In this document: positions 13,801 to 28,800 of the stretch, in pieces
How the letters are laid out: every line of letters starts with the position of its first letter
Position numbering within the stretch: the stretch's first letter is position 1
Source: Odobenus rosmarus divergens
Lineage: Eukaryota > Chordata > Mammalia > Carnivora > Odobenidae
Reading direction: 5' to 3'
Length of the DNA stretch: 64,000 bases
Assembly: GCF_000321225.1 (NCBI RefSeq)
Contig: NW_004450465.1
Location: 2,409,463-2,473,462 of the forward strand
Program-made: the position numbers and the translations under genes
The notes under the pieces: model-generated
What the model saw: the letters and a program-made list of their open reading frames with translations, nothing else
What the model was told of the DNA's origin: nothing
Database searches by the model: none

Positions 13801-16800
13801 TTGTTGAGGGTAGCTCTAAATACCGTTACATTTTTATATTTAAAGATATGATCTTTACATATTATTATAAAAGGAATATATGAATATATTAATCCTATTG
13901 TATTCTAATTGGTTTACTATTTTGTTTTCCATATTAGATTCTGTATTACTTAAAGCCAGGGGCTGGGGTATTTACCTTTGTATCTCTAGCACTTAATATA
14001 CTGCTGACAAAGAGTAAGTATTCAATAAATATTGTCTATAAGAATAAATGAACAGATGCATGGGTTCCTATTTCTGCATCCTTGCTCATACTAGTACTCT
14101 CCTTACCTAACACCTACTCATGTCTCATCTGAATAAAGGTTTCTTTAATTATTATCACCTACTTTGGTAGCTGCATTCTCAGGATTCCAAAGACACTATC
14201 AATAATACTTGATTATTACATAAAAGTTTTCAGTTTCTTGATAACATAGACTACACTTGAGGGGCGCCTGGGTGGCTCAGTTGGTTAAGCATCTGCCTTC
14301 AGCTCAGGTCATGATCCCAGGGTCCTGGGATCGAGTCCCACACCAGGCTCTCTGCTCAGCGGGGAGTCTGTCTCTCTCTCAAATAAATAATCTTTAAAGC
14401 AAAACAAAACAAAACAACCAAATAAACATAGACTACACTTGACTCTACAACTAGATTTTAAGTTTCTTGAGAGCAAAGACCATCCCTCTGTATGCACTAG
14501 AGAACTGGCAGAAAGCTAGACACATAGGTAAATAAATATATTTAAAACTGACTTTATATTTAGAGGTAAATAAATATATCTTAAAATGATTTTACCAAAT
14601 GCAGTAAAATCCATATCTTCTAAATTATCCAAAATATTCTCTATTGAGGCTGTGAATCTCTTAAAAGTTGAAGAATCCATCATTTCTACAACAGAGAAAA
14701 AATAAAAACATCACATTACATGTAGAAAACTGAAGTTGAAGACTATGAACAAAGACAAACTAAAAATGTTACCTTCAGGTGTTAGTTTTGGTTCATAAGC
14801 TTTCCTCTTTTTCTGTTTTTCTTTTTTCTTCATTTTTCTAGCAACTAAAATAAACATAAAGAAATATTGAAATACAGGAATGACAACTTAAAATATTTCT
14901 ATTTTTGTTCCTCCAGAACATTAAATACTTAAACAATAACCACTGCCATTCCAAACTAAATATATACTTCTGTCTTAACAAATAGTTGTTAATTAACTCA
15001 TAAAAAGGTATCAGATATTCTTCAAAGTTAAAGACCTAAATTTAAAGCAGCTTATGTAAGAAATCCGTTGACACTGATGAATTACCCTCACTAAGGCTGG
15101 GAGGAGGAGAATAATCTTCCATGTCAGAATCTGATGGGCTTCGGTTTCGATAACGACCACCACCCGAACTCCTTCTTCCTTCATGAGAGTGGGCACTTCT
15201 CCTATGATCCCCAGAGCTTCTTCTGTCACGCTCTTCATATTCCCATGCTTTATCATCATCTTTTTTATGTCGTTTCCTAGAGGCTAGAAGCAAATCCCCA
15301 TGACAAATAATTTACCTCATTTAAAAAGACTATTAAAACTTGTATGTACTTCACAAATGAACCACATGGGGGAAAATCATTGTGTGGGTCTAGGAAATGG
15401 AGTCATTCTGTTTCATCAGAAATATAAATTATGGTATAGAAATGGTATCACTTATTTTAGCATTATCCTATTATTTTAGATTTAAAGATTTCTACATGAA
15501 TTTGGTTTGCTAATAAATAGGAATGTTCTGGGAATTAAACAGGGCTCATTTCAAAGAAAGGTATTCAGTGAGTCAGTAAAGATATTATCTAACCATCAGG
15601 ATTAATTAAGGAATGTAAAACAATCTTTATCTAGGATTTGGATGAAAAACAGAAACACGTTAAAGCATTTGAATTACTGATGGGGAGCAGGGTTTGGGGG
15701 AAAAGTAAACTTTTGTAGAATATGGAGTAATCATGTATACCAACAATGAAAAGCCCAAAACTTAGGTATAAATTCAAAAGACTGATAATCTAACATCACA
15801 GACCTACAGAGATAGAATAAATCTGTACAGTTGTAAATACTCATATATTGAATTCAGTTCTCCAACAACGTACTTGCTTAAACCCAAGGAGAAAAGCTTT
15901 TAAGCTTATACATGCTATATAAACATATTTATATATGTTACCCTTCAGTTCCTTCCCCAACCTTCCAAGGGTCTAAGCATTCCATTAAAAACACCAGTAC
16001 TGACAGGAACTTCCAGGCAGAACTGGCAAACAGATTTCATCTGACACATCAACTCTGATCAACTGGTAAATAGCTGCCTAGAGCATTATATTTCCCCAAG
16101 AAAGCATCATATTTCAACAAGAAAGACTGATTAGAAACGTCTGTCTTGTGAGAGCTGGAGGGCGGTACAAGTGACAAATATTTACCATACCTGCTCTAGG
16201 GTGTAGCACCACCAACTTAAAACTAGGATAGAGAACTGATGTGTCCTGTATCTTGGCATCTTGTTTTGACCACTTGGTGGTGGCAATGAAATACTTTCCA
16301 GTCTGATGAACTAAATCTGACTACCCTACTGTCTTTGAACTGGCTTCTATTTCAAATTCCTAACTATGATCAATACTCAAATACTTAAAACTCTTGTTTG
16401 AGTCCCCTTAAAGCCTTAGATTTAAGGATGCTAACCCCTGGCCCATGCACTCTATCTATGCTTGTGCTGGTGCCTTTAGGTGGATAAGCAATGTCTATAC
16501 CCTGGCTAATCTTACTCTTACATGCTGCCTTAGCTACTCCTATTCAAGAATCTAGTTTGGTTTCTGGTTCTGGACCCTTCTGTCCAATCTACTGACAGCA
16601 TAGCAGAAAAAGATAATTTCGTTTCCTCTACTTTTTGGTCAAAGGCTTGGCATAGCAAGATAGTTCATAAAAAAAGACAAACATAAGTGCATATATTTAA
16701 ATCTCCAATGATTTTCTGTGTAATTAGGCATAAATTTGACATGAAATATGAGGAAGAAGTAGGACTCCCCCCCTTTACAATTAGGGTATGCCCCAGTACA

Positions 16801-19800
16801 TTCTCTTAGTGAGAGGCTGCCTTATAAACTAACATGAGGTGTGTGTATGTGTGCGCGCGCATGTTTGTGTCAGAGAAACAGGTCATTTATGTAACATTCA
16901 CTAAATATTTTTTCAGTAAGTACTAAAACAGCTACTAAATATGAGAAATGACAACTAATAAGTTTGTTCAGAAATGTGCAGAAAGTAGTATTCTATGATC
17001 TGAAATATGACTTAGTCCTTCTGAATTTTAATTTCTTAAGAAATCCATTTCAAGCATTCAATTCTATGATTAGAAAATGCTTGAAAAATCTTAAAATTGT
17101 TAGCAAGAATATACAATATACTGTATTGGTGGTAATTTTTATAGGCCTTGAAGATTTTTGTTTCACATTCATTAAACTTTAGGAAATTGGGATAAAAATA
17201 GGATGGCAAATTAGAAAAAACCCCACCCAACTTCTAAGATACAGTGTGTTCTAATAAGGCTATCAGGATCCCAATTCACTGTTACTAGTTTGTTCTTTCT
17301 CTATTGCCCTCATAACCCTGAAAGAAGTAGGGGAGGAGCTCAGCAGACAGGTAGGTAAAATATGCCTTGAGTGTCTTCCACCTTCCCTTTCTAAATTTCA
17401 CCTACATTGCTCCTTAGCTTATACGTCTTCCCTCCTCCTTCTCCAGCAATCCAATGACCTTGTATTTGTTATGGCTACCCAAATCTATGTGGCCCAACTT
17501 TCAAAGTTACCACCCCTCAACCCTTCCCCCATCCTTCAATAAAACAATTGCCTTAGTTTTAGATTTTTAGGAAACCAATTTGATTAACTGCAGTAAAACC
17601 TTAAGTTTCAAAAAAGTCTCTCAAAGCAGCATAATGCTTGTGCTTATGTTCTCATAATACTTCTACATTTTGTACTACACTATATTTTCACTACATTGTT
17701 TTTGTCGTAATGACAATTTGGTTATGTCAACAACCAACTGAAATTCTTTCATCTCTCAAATCAGAGGCTCCGAGTCAATTTTTCTATAGTTACTTGTATA
17801 GAAATAAACTAAGAAAACCAGGAAGCTACTCTGAGGTCTCCTGAAAAATCCAGAGAAACTTCTTGCGCCTAGCAGGTTGAAGCTGAGGTTCTCTAATATC
17901 AGCTTTCAATATACTTGGGAATAGATGTAACAGGATCCATGGCTTTAAGATGACAATGTGTGCTCCCAAAAGATGAAACGACAGCTCTCATAATAGAAAG
18001 CAAGGGAAAGAATAGTGACTGCACTGATGACAAACATAAGGCATGTGTGGCTCTCTCCCCTATTTTACACTTGGTGGGTATTTCTGATTATGCTATCCTT
18101 TCTACTTAACTGTGAGGTAGCTTCAAAATTCTCATCAGTTTAGCAATGCAGGGAGACACTCTCAGTTAAATGGAGTTGAAGTGTGATTTGAAACCAATCT
18201 GCAACTAAGGAACTCCTCCTTCTTAGCTATTCCCTTTAGAAATGGGTGATGTTTGGGGGATGGGGGAGAAGGAGGAGGAGTGAAGGAGAGGCATGTATAT
18301 AAAGGGGAGTGAGTTTCTGGGCCACCAGATCTCCTTTCTCCTCTCCCTTTCCAGAGCATATGTTCCCATATGACCAAAATGTTTGATTATAATAAAAAAG
18401 TATTAACTTAAGCCATTGAAATATATTGCATGTAAATACATCTCATGATAACAAGTTATAACAATTATACATATAATTAAATGTCAGATAAACTTTGCTA
18501 TATATTTTATTTCAATTTTAAAACTTTGTTCATATTTGTTCAGTATTCATAGTCTACTCCTCATAGCTCAAGAGCTCACAATTTAAAGAAGATCAGAGTA
18601 AATGAACATTGAAAACTTTGGAGGAGGTGAAGGATTTCCATCAGCAATATACATTTAAAATTGGCAGCATGCATCTGTCCTTCCTGCCCTTGCTTGTCAC
18701 ACCTCAATCTATGGAAACTAGGTGGAAAAGGTAGAACACACTGGTGGTCTTCCCACTTCTTTTGGTCATAATGACTAAGTCAGTTGGCACACAAGTGAAG
18801 ATCTCCCATAGTCTGTTTCCACTGAATGCCGTTTAAGTCAAACAAGGTTGCTGACCCCTCTTGGCTAGGCTCAATTCTCTTGCTCCAGAAGAAGGAAGAT
18901 AGGGATAAAAGAGAAGAACTTTTTCAGTGGACCAGTAGGAAGACAGGCGAGGTATAGCAAGTCTAGTGCAAAGACAGGTGATCACAGTGTTGTAGAGAGG
19001 TAGCTGTGTAGTGAAGAAGCCAGCTCTGGAAAACAGTGAAACAAGGGAGGAATTCCAGGACACAGCTGGGCAAAAAGGAGAAGCCAGGTCCAAACCACAA
19101 AGATAATTGGCAATGTGGCTAATCCATTCATAATTTAGTGATAGTATGGTTTTAAATATTTCTTCACCTGGCTATCTCCTATGTGTCCTTCAAGACTCAA
19201 GTGTCACCTCTTCCAGTAAGTATTCCCTGAACCCCCAAGTATAATTCTGATGCCAATCCAATGTGCTCCCATAGCACCCTGGATTTACTTATTATCACTG
19301 TACTTTTCTCACTGTGCTACAACTGTTTACATAATTCCCCCCATTAGACTGAAGGCTCTTCAAAGACAGGGGCCACATCGTATTTGTATTTTTATTCTCA
19401 GTGCCTAACATATACAGTAGGAGCGCAATAAATGTTTGCTAAATACAGACACGTACCGGTGTTATTTGACACTAATTATAGCTCATTAAATTTTTTTCTT
19501 GGTGCCAACTGATCTCATCTTTCGCACATTTTTTAAGTATAAAGAAAAAAACTTGCTATACTATGTTATTAAGAATTAAGATCACTGTACTCTTCCTAAC
19601 CCCCCAAATTATGAATGAGACAAACACATCAATCTGCTTAATTCTAAAATAATAATAAAGTTATGTGATACTTACATTCAAAAGCTTCATCACTATCATT
19701 ATCTTCATCTGAACTGATTTCAGCATATTTTGGCTTTTCATTAACTGTGCTACGCTTGCGTTTATTCATTTTCACACGTTCACAAAGTGGCATGGTGGAT

Positions 19801-22800
19801 TCAATTTCTGCCAGAAGTTCGGGGGGTAATTCTTTTAACACTGATTGATCTATACTACCTATTAATGAAAGGTAAGAAAAGAATTTAAATCTGAAGATAA
19901 AAGGGAAATTTTAACTAAATTAGCACAATAAAAATGAAATATTAGTATTTATATAAGTTTTCTAAGTCAGTTTTGTATTTTAATACAACACGTATTTAAA
20001 ACTCTAACAGGTTTCACCCTAAACTGATAATGAAGTTTTTACATATATTATATAATAACTTAAAAAACATAAAAAGGGTAGTTATATCACCCATTTTTGA
20101 TATAATGCCTTCATTTGTGTGTATGGACTAAAACTGTCTAAAACGAGAGATCCGCTGGCATTATCCAGTCTATATGTAGTAAGGGATTCATCTCGCATTC
20201 TTGGTAGCACCCAAATTTGTTTTACAGAGGTCTGGACCAGTTTGAAAGTAATACTATCTCTCAGTGCAAATTTGAAGAGTTGGAAGACACTTATCATACC
20301 CTTCTCTTCCTCTATGCTCTTGGTTGTATACTGTGGCTGGGACAAGAGTTTTATATCTTTTACCTATTACTGTCTATTTGAGAGGCGTGGTAATGCCTTT
20401 AGTATTACAAAGAACTTCCTCAAATAGATAAACCAATATATGCATTAAACTGAAGAGAATAAAAACATGAAAGGCAGGATAAATAAAAATATATTAAAAT
20501 GTAAATGTCTATAATTAAAAATAGTAAATTCAAGTTTGTTATGAAATAAGTTCATATTTTCCCATGAAAGACTAAGACAGGATAAAAATATACCAACATA
20601 GTTACATTAACATAATATTTACTACTTAATACTACACACATATACACAAAAACACTAACAGTTGCTATGAAGAAACAAATTCTTAACACCCTACTGAGAG
20701 CTTAAAAACAAAGAAGTAGCAAAAGCTATTTATTCAGGATAATTTGTCCTTGATGACTATTAAAGATAAATTACTTACCCTTGTAAATCTTTGAGTAGAA
20801 GTATAAAAATGATGTCTTACCTGCTAAATTTTAGAAATTGGGAGTAAAGAGTACCTTAGTGGTTTATAGCAGGGAATATTAGTAACTATAATCAACCTTA
20901 ACACTACAACATTTGAATGATAATAGTACTTATGTAAAGGATAAAAATAAATCATGACAAAAATGAATGGGTACTGATTAAGACAATTTCAAAGCCTCAA
21001 TATATAATCCCAGTAATTTAAGAATATAAAACATAAATTATTAATCTCGATGGAGGAATAATCCTTTTTTATTCTTTGTGGAACTTTTAGTCAACATCCT
21101 GAAGGCATTATTTCAGTTAACTTTTACTCCTTTATTTTTCTAAGGACACACATAGCAAAAATTTTACCCAACAAAGATGTAATACTTGTGACTGGTAATA
21201 TTCCAAAGACTTCATTGCTGAGAATCCTGACATACTAATGTTGAGTGTACTTATCTGTGTCACTTTCAAATCATGCAACATTACTCTGTGCTGGCTTTCT
21301 TAATTCAACTGTATTTTATCAGTGATGTCCACTTTTTAGAATATTGATACAGGTAAAAGAAACCAACTGTAGCTTTGGATTGTCCATACATTCAGCCCCA
21401 AGGTAAATCCACTATGCATCTCATTTAAAATTCCTTAATGTCTTGGGGTGCCTGGGTGGCTCAGTCTGCTAAGCATCCAACTCTTGATTTAGGATCAGGT
21501 CATGATCTCAGGGTCCTGAGACTGAGCCCTGCACTGGGCTCCACGCTAATTGTGGAGCCTGCTTGGGATTCTCTCTCTCCTTATGCCCCTCCCTTTCTCT
21601 TAAAAAAAAAAAAAAAAAAGTCCTTAATGTCTTGAACACCTCTAATTAAATGTGCGTTTTTTTGATAGAAGGATCATGTTTTCTAGTATTTATCTCCCCT
21701 TTCCACATGACCTATAATATTTAGTATGTATATGTTAATGGTTAATAAATGCTTTTTGATTGCCTGTCATTCATAATTTCCTATGATCACTTACAAGTGT
21801 ACTTCCCATATAGTTTCTCAATTACTATATTTTATAGGCAAATGAAGACATTTCCCAAATTTTAAAAAATGAAACTGCTTTCTTTTTTGTACTACTTAAA
21901 ATGTTATAAACCTTTTTGGGTATTTAAATATAGACAGCCCAAAGTATTTGGCCTTTAGTCCATCATGAAATTTTTTAGAAAGCAGATTTCTCTGATTATG
22001 TTCTGCTTAGACTAAATTCCCATTCTCAGAGACATATACTGACCTGATACTAATATCCCAGAATTATAATATACAGATAAATATACAAAAATAATCAAGG
22101 GTCAATGTATGTATTGGTACTTGTACTCTCTTTACAATGGTTTATTATATCCCCAGAGCAAGGAGTCTGCTCTCTTCAAAAAAAAAAATTCCTCACAATA
22201 GCCAGACACAGAAAACTTATGTCATATATTTGATAAAGCAGGCATCAAAGTTTATTCATTGTAATTTACCATCTCTTATTCCCTAAATTAAAAAGAATGC
22301 TATCAAATTTAAGAGCTTTTGTATTCTGTAGATCATTTTAACGTCTGTATAACTGTGAAAGTTACAGCAACATAATTCAAAGACCAAATGTTTCATTTCT
22401 GAAGATGACCCAACTTAAAGAAAAAAAAAAAAAATCCAGCAATGGGGGGTAATGTCTCTCAATGTACCATCCTCCAAAAGTAAACCCTCTTTCATTTTGA
22501 ATAGAAACACCTATTCCACAGGTTTATGCATTTTCTGAATTAAACCTCCTTTCTTCCTTTTAGTAAAACACTTTATAAACTGATTCAGCCAGGTTCCTTG
22601 ATTACAAGGGTTAAGAGATAAAATATTTGGTTTTCCTATACTCATAATCAGCATATTTAATACATTATCAAGGACTGAATAACTGATTCAGCTTCAATTG
22701 ATATGAATAAACAGTGAGTACCTCAAATGATGCCTATGACATACTTGGTTATGTTCTTTCCCCTGAATTAGGAAATAACCTTTTAAATGAAAAAATAATG

Positions 22801-25800
22801 TCTATTTCTCAACACAATGATTTTATAAATTATTGTTGTCTGTGGAGTTATTTGTTCTTAAAAACTTCAGATTGCTCGTACTTTATGATTATCTTTCTCA
22901 CCTCATTTCTCCCATCCCAGTTACTTTATTCTCTAAATCAGGTGTTTGAATTACCATAAAATTCTGTTACTGGCTTGAGAGGATAATGTCATTCAGTCAC
23001 AATTTTGTGAAGTACTACACTGTCAGCTTTTGTAGATATATAATAGACACAGCACACCTCTATTTTCTAGCTCTCATAAGGCTAAACTTATGAGAGCTAT
23101 ACTATCTAAAATGTAGCACATCTAGAAGTATAGATGTGCTACATTTATTAATCTTGGATTCAAGTATAAATCACTCCTATTAGCACAATGAGATTATTAA
23201 AACCAGACTACTAAAAGTCTCAGAGTCACTAATCTGATAACTAAAAATGTGTGTTGTTTAAGTGAAAAACAACCCAAAGATTAAAATAAACCACCTCAAT
23301 TAATGAACTCTTTAGGACTGAAGATTCAGACAATGGAAACCAGTCATTTTCAGAAACAAACCATGAAACTCACATAAACCTCCAAATTATGTAAGTCATA
23401 AAAAACATCTTAGGTATAATGTAGTTAAGTGACAATTCTTAGAATAACCTACACAAATTACAGGGGAGTAGCATCAAATGGATCTTTAATGAGAGGCAAA
23501 AGAAAAACAAAAATTTTGTAGTGTATGTTGTCAATCGGCCCATCTTGTGACCCTAAGTGGGTTAATATGGTTTGAAGATACATATTTTTTGGTGGAAATG
23601 GTTCCTAAATGCAAGCCTACGTCTTTATTTGAAGCCACTGTTAAGAAGTACAACCAAGGAGCATAAATTGCAGATTACACAGCCCTGAAATATGGTAACA
23701 GTTGGGAGGTATAAACAAAAAGCAGCAACCTAAAGAGAAACTAAAAAAATGTGTGGTTCAACTATGAGACCAGGACACTGAATGTTCCTTTCACAGGGAC
23801 CCCAAGGTTATAACCTGATGGTAGTACTAGGGGTAAAGAAGAAGCCTGTGCCAAATCCTTAGTGAATACAGGGATATGGAAGATTGGTGTCAAAAGTTTT
23901 GAGGACTCTGAGAAACAAACTGAGGGTGTTAGAGGCAAGGGGGGTGGGGGATGGGTTAGCCTGGTGATGGGTATTAAGGAGGGCACGTTCTGAATGGAGC
24001 ACTGGGTGTTATACGAAAACAATGAAGTGTGGATCACTACATCAAAAACTAATGATGTATTGTATGGTGACATAACATAAAAAAAAAAAAGTTTTGAGGA
24101 CACAAAACAATGACCTTAGGGGAAGAACTTTGACATGTGTATTTTAGCAATTATAGTTGATCCCTAAACAACACAGGTTTGAACTGCATGGGTCCACTTC
24201 TATGCCAAATTTTTTTTTGATACAGTATAATTCTGTAAAAGTATTTTCCTTATGATTTTCTTAGTAACACTTTTTCTCTAGCTTACTTCATTGTAAGAGT
24301 ACAGTATATATGTAATATACAAAATATGTATTAGTCGACTTTATGTTACTTTTAAGGCTTCCTGGTCAACATCAGGCTATCAGTAAATTTGGGAGGAGTC
24401 AAGAGTTATACACGGATTTTTGACTGTGTGTGGGGGGGGTGAATGCCCCTAGTCTCCATGTTGTTTAAGCATCAACTGTACTTGGAAGGAGCATTAGCAA
24501 ACTAGGAGAAAGGAGAGTCTACTTTTTAGTGCTAAGGCTCCTTCATTGAATGAAAATGAGGGAAGAGAAACTCACAGCTTTCTACCATAGATGTTAACAG
24601 TTGTCAGGGTAATAAGAAGGGAGGATCTGTTTATAACTGAGGATGAAGTCTTAATTTAAGGGAAGAGAGCACCAGGTAGACTACCTCCCCTAGAAGAAAA
24701 GAGTCAGGAAATAGAGAGGTCTGCTTTTTTTGTGATGGTTTAGGATAAATGGAAGTCATGCATAATGAGATAATCTGGTATAAAGTTGCCTTAATTTTGA
24801 TAAGAGGCAGAGAGACCCCAGGTACAGGCTGGAGGACTAATAATGCTTTTTCAGGATTATAAAAAAATTTAAAAAAAAGAAGATTTTTTTTTAAGGAAAG
24901 ACTAGCAGTTGAACTCATCTTGGCTAGGGAGGGGTGGTCAGGGTCAAATCTACAGCTATTCTCTTTCTCATAGTCTTTGTGAAATACTGAAACCAATGCA
25001 AAGAACCATTATATAATCACTACACAAAGAATGTTACAACCTAAGAACTGGCAAGTCTCCTTTTCAACGTTAAGCAGCAATTTTTAAGTTGCAGGTTATG
25101 GCCCATAAGCATGTTGTGAAATCGGTTTTGTGGGTCTTGACTAGCAGTTGTTTTAAAATGAAAGTGAAAATGTCAGTTTTTTGCTTGTAGTATAGGGATT
25201 GTTAATATGTGCCTGTATGTGTGCATTAGGTCACAACATGCATCTTATTTCTTAGGGCAAAATCACAAAAGTTTTAAAGTCTTTTATGTTTTATGGTTGC
25301 CAGTCCTTTCAAAATAGTTGAGTCAATTCAAATTGAAAAGGTCCTTCTAGGTTAATCAAATTCAATGTGTGGACTCTTCCTACTGTTTAAGCTATAGGTT
25401 CGATTAAAGATAAAGAATAATTTGAATAAAACATTTAAAATTAAATTGATTTTACTCATTATAAGTTGATAGGATAGTGACTACCTTGGGTTTTTAAAAA
25501 AGATTTTATTTATTTATTTGAGAGAGAGAGAGAGCACAGAAGGAAAAGGAGAGGGACAAGCAGACTTCCTGCTGAGCAGGGAGCCTGACTCAGGGCTTAA
25601 TCCCAGGACCCTGGGATCGTGACCTGAGCAGAAGGCAGATGCTTAACCGACTGAGTCACCCAGGTGCCCCAGGATAGTGACTATCTTGTATCAGAGAGCT
25701 TAATTATCTATGCCTATAATTCTGATATAAAAGTTGCTTTTTCATTTCTGAAGTCCCATTACAATAAAATCTTGGATTACTTAAATTACTCTTCTATTTT

Positions 25801-28800
25801 TGATGTAAATCTTTCTAATAAAGCACTGTATCCATCTCTTTTAATAAGACAACTTCTTGGGGCATCTGGATGGCTCAGTTGGTTAAGTGCTGGTTTGACT
25901 CAGGTCGTGATCTCACGGGGTCCTGATACTGAGCCCCGCATTGGGCTCTGTGCTCAGCGGGGAGTCGGCCTGAAGATTCTCTCCCTCTGCTCCTTCCCTC
26001 ATACTCTCTCTCTCATATAAATAAATCTTTTTAAAAAATCCACAAAAACCCATCCCCTAACCCATCCCCCAAGAAAAACAATGAGACAACTTCTTGACTC
26101 ATGATCATTATTGAAAAGATCACTGCTTTACACAGCAATGCCTTCAGGAGTTGACTGCTATGCATAAAGTGTTTGAGATGATATGAAATGATTCAGGCTT
26201 TGTTTCTGAGTTCTGTAGGCCTGCTTATAGTTTACTGAAATGTATACACTCAGGATCAGCTAATTTGTGTAGAATATATAACACACAGCAAAAGGGGTTA
26301 AAATCCTTTAACCCTTTTATACTATTCATGGAAATTTATTCCAAGAAAATTTACACAACAAAAAAGTTCTATAAAGATGTTTAGATCAGTTTTATCTATT
26401 TTAATATCTTTTCCCAGCTGAAAATTCTTTTCTAAATCCTGAAAGCAGTTCTTAGTTGTTCTATATTGGTAATTATAGAGAAGTTTATCCACAAAGTGAA
26501 AAGATAAGATTTAATAATTGACATGTGACAAGTATATTTTAAAAGCAATTTAAGTCTGTACATACTTGTTATATATTTATATTTTATATATTAACATACT
26601 AATAATATATATAACCCCACTAAATGAAGTACTCTCAGATATTAAATATCCTGCTTAAAATATTATATTTGGCAAATTTCATACTACATTCATAAATACT
26701 GGAAAAGAACTAGAAAACTACTTCAAAACTCATTCTAGATGAATCCTTTTATATACACACATAGATACTCAAATAGCAGTGGAAAATCCAAATTTTAGGT
26801 CTCATTTGCTACAGAATAAATAATCTAGTTATCAGATTCACCTACATTAAAATTTCAATTTTATATCTATAGTAGGCTTAGCAAACTATAGCCTGTGGGG
26901 TCAAATTTGCCTACCACGTTTCTGTATATACTTTTTTTTTTTTATATTTTTAAGATTTTATTTATTTATTTGACAGAGAGAGACACAATGAGAGAGGGAA
27001 CACAAGCAGGGGGAGTGGAGAGGGAGAAGCAGGCTTCCCGCGGAGCAGGGAGCGCGATGCGGGGCTCGATCCCAGGACGCTGGGATGATGACCTGAGCCG
27101 GAGGCAGACGCTTAACGACTGAGCCACCCAGGCACCCCTGTATATAACGTTTTATTAGAATACATCGACACACCATTATTTACGTGGTGTCTATGGTTGC
27201 TTTTGTATTATGTTAAAGATAAGTGGCCCACAAAGCCTAAAATATTTACAATCTGGGCCTTTAGAGAAAGTCTGCTGACCCCTGATCTATATCGTCCTAC
27301 TTTAATTCAAATTGGAACAAAGTATCCACCTTGCCAGTGCAGTTACTACAGTTATATTCTGTACATTTTAGGTCACTGAAAATTGGTTTATTTAATGAAG
27401 ACAAATACCAAGGATTTGGTTTGTAGCAACTGAAAAAACACTATTACGAATGAAGCAGACAGAAAAAAAGATTCTAAGAAAAATATGGTTTTAAGCACCA
27501 CAGTTTTGATATTGACATTGGTACTATAAAGATTTCATCAATGTGTACCTATTATATTACTATGAAGAAGAACTATAAGAAGAAACAGGGATCAAATAAT
27601 CCTTTCCTTGATAAGTATATACAGAGAGGAAAAATAAATAGTGGAAGCACAACCTAACTTTGTATCTTAATGAACTAGAAAAAGAAAACAAACTAAGCCC
27701 AAATTTAATAGGAGATACTAAATACTGAAGCAGTAATAAATGAAATAGACTAAAAATAGAAAAGATCAATGAAACTAAGAGCTGAATTTTTGAAAAGATA
27801 AACAAAACAGACAAAACTTTAGCTACACACTTACCAAGAAAAAAAGGAAGAGGACTCAAATAACATTATAAACAAAAGAAGAGACATCAAAATGGATAAC
27901 ACACAAAGGATCCTAAAATATATATATATTTATATTCCTAGAAACATATAACCTGCCAAGATTGACTCATGAAGAAACAGAAAATCTGAAGAGATGGATT
28001 ATTAGGAGACTGGATTAGCAATCAAAATCTTTCCAACAAAGAAAAGTCCAGGACCAGACAACTTCTCTGGTGAATTCTAACAAAAAAGAATTAATACGAA
28101 TTCTTTTCAAACACTTCCAAAAACAGAAGAGGAAGGAAAGGAGAGAACACATCCAAAGCCAGCATTACCCTGATACCAAAACCAGAAAAGGACACTACAA
28201 GAAACGAAAATTATAGGCCAAGGGACGCCTGGGTGGCTCAGCTGGTTAAGCTTCTGGCTCTTGATCTCAGATCAGGTCTTGATCTCAGGGTTGTGAATTC
28301 AAGCCCCGCACTGGGCTCCACACTGGGCATGGAGCCTACGTTAAAAAAAAATTACAGGCCAATACTCTTGTACTCATGATAAATATAGGTTCAAAGTCCT
28401 CAACTAAATAATAGCAAACAGAATTTAATAACACATTAAAAGAATCAGGATTATATACCACAATCAAGTGGGATTAATCGCAGAATGGTACAAAATCCGC
28501 CAATCAATGTGATATACATTCACAAAATGAATGATAAAAATCATATGATCATCTTAATAGATATAGAAAAGCATTTTAGAAAATTCAACATTCATTCATG
28601 TTAAAAAAAAAAAAAACCCAAAAAACTCAACAAACTATGTACAGAGGAAATGTACCTTAACATACTAAAGGCCACACATGACAAACCTACAGCTATTATC
28701 ATACTCAATGGTGAAAAGCTTTCCAAGATGAGGAACAAGATAAAGATGCCCAATCTTGCCACTTTTATTCAACCTAGTACTGGAAGTCTTAGCCAGAGCA

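Noticed and set aside
20082..20345. 87-codon open frame on the minus strand in intron 10, overlapped by a 102-codon frame on the plus strand
   Set aside because: No recognisable homology, no splice signals used by NIPBL and no start context that stands out. Frames of this length are expected by chance in 64 kb.
24631..24996. 121-codon open frame on the minus strand
   Set aside because: The translation is low complexity in part (Lys/Phe from A/T runs) and matches no family that I know.
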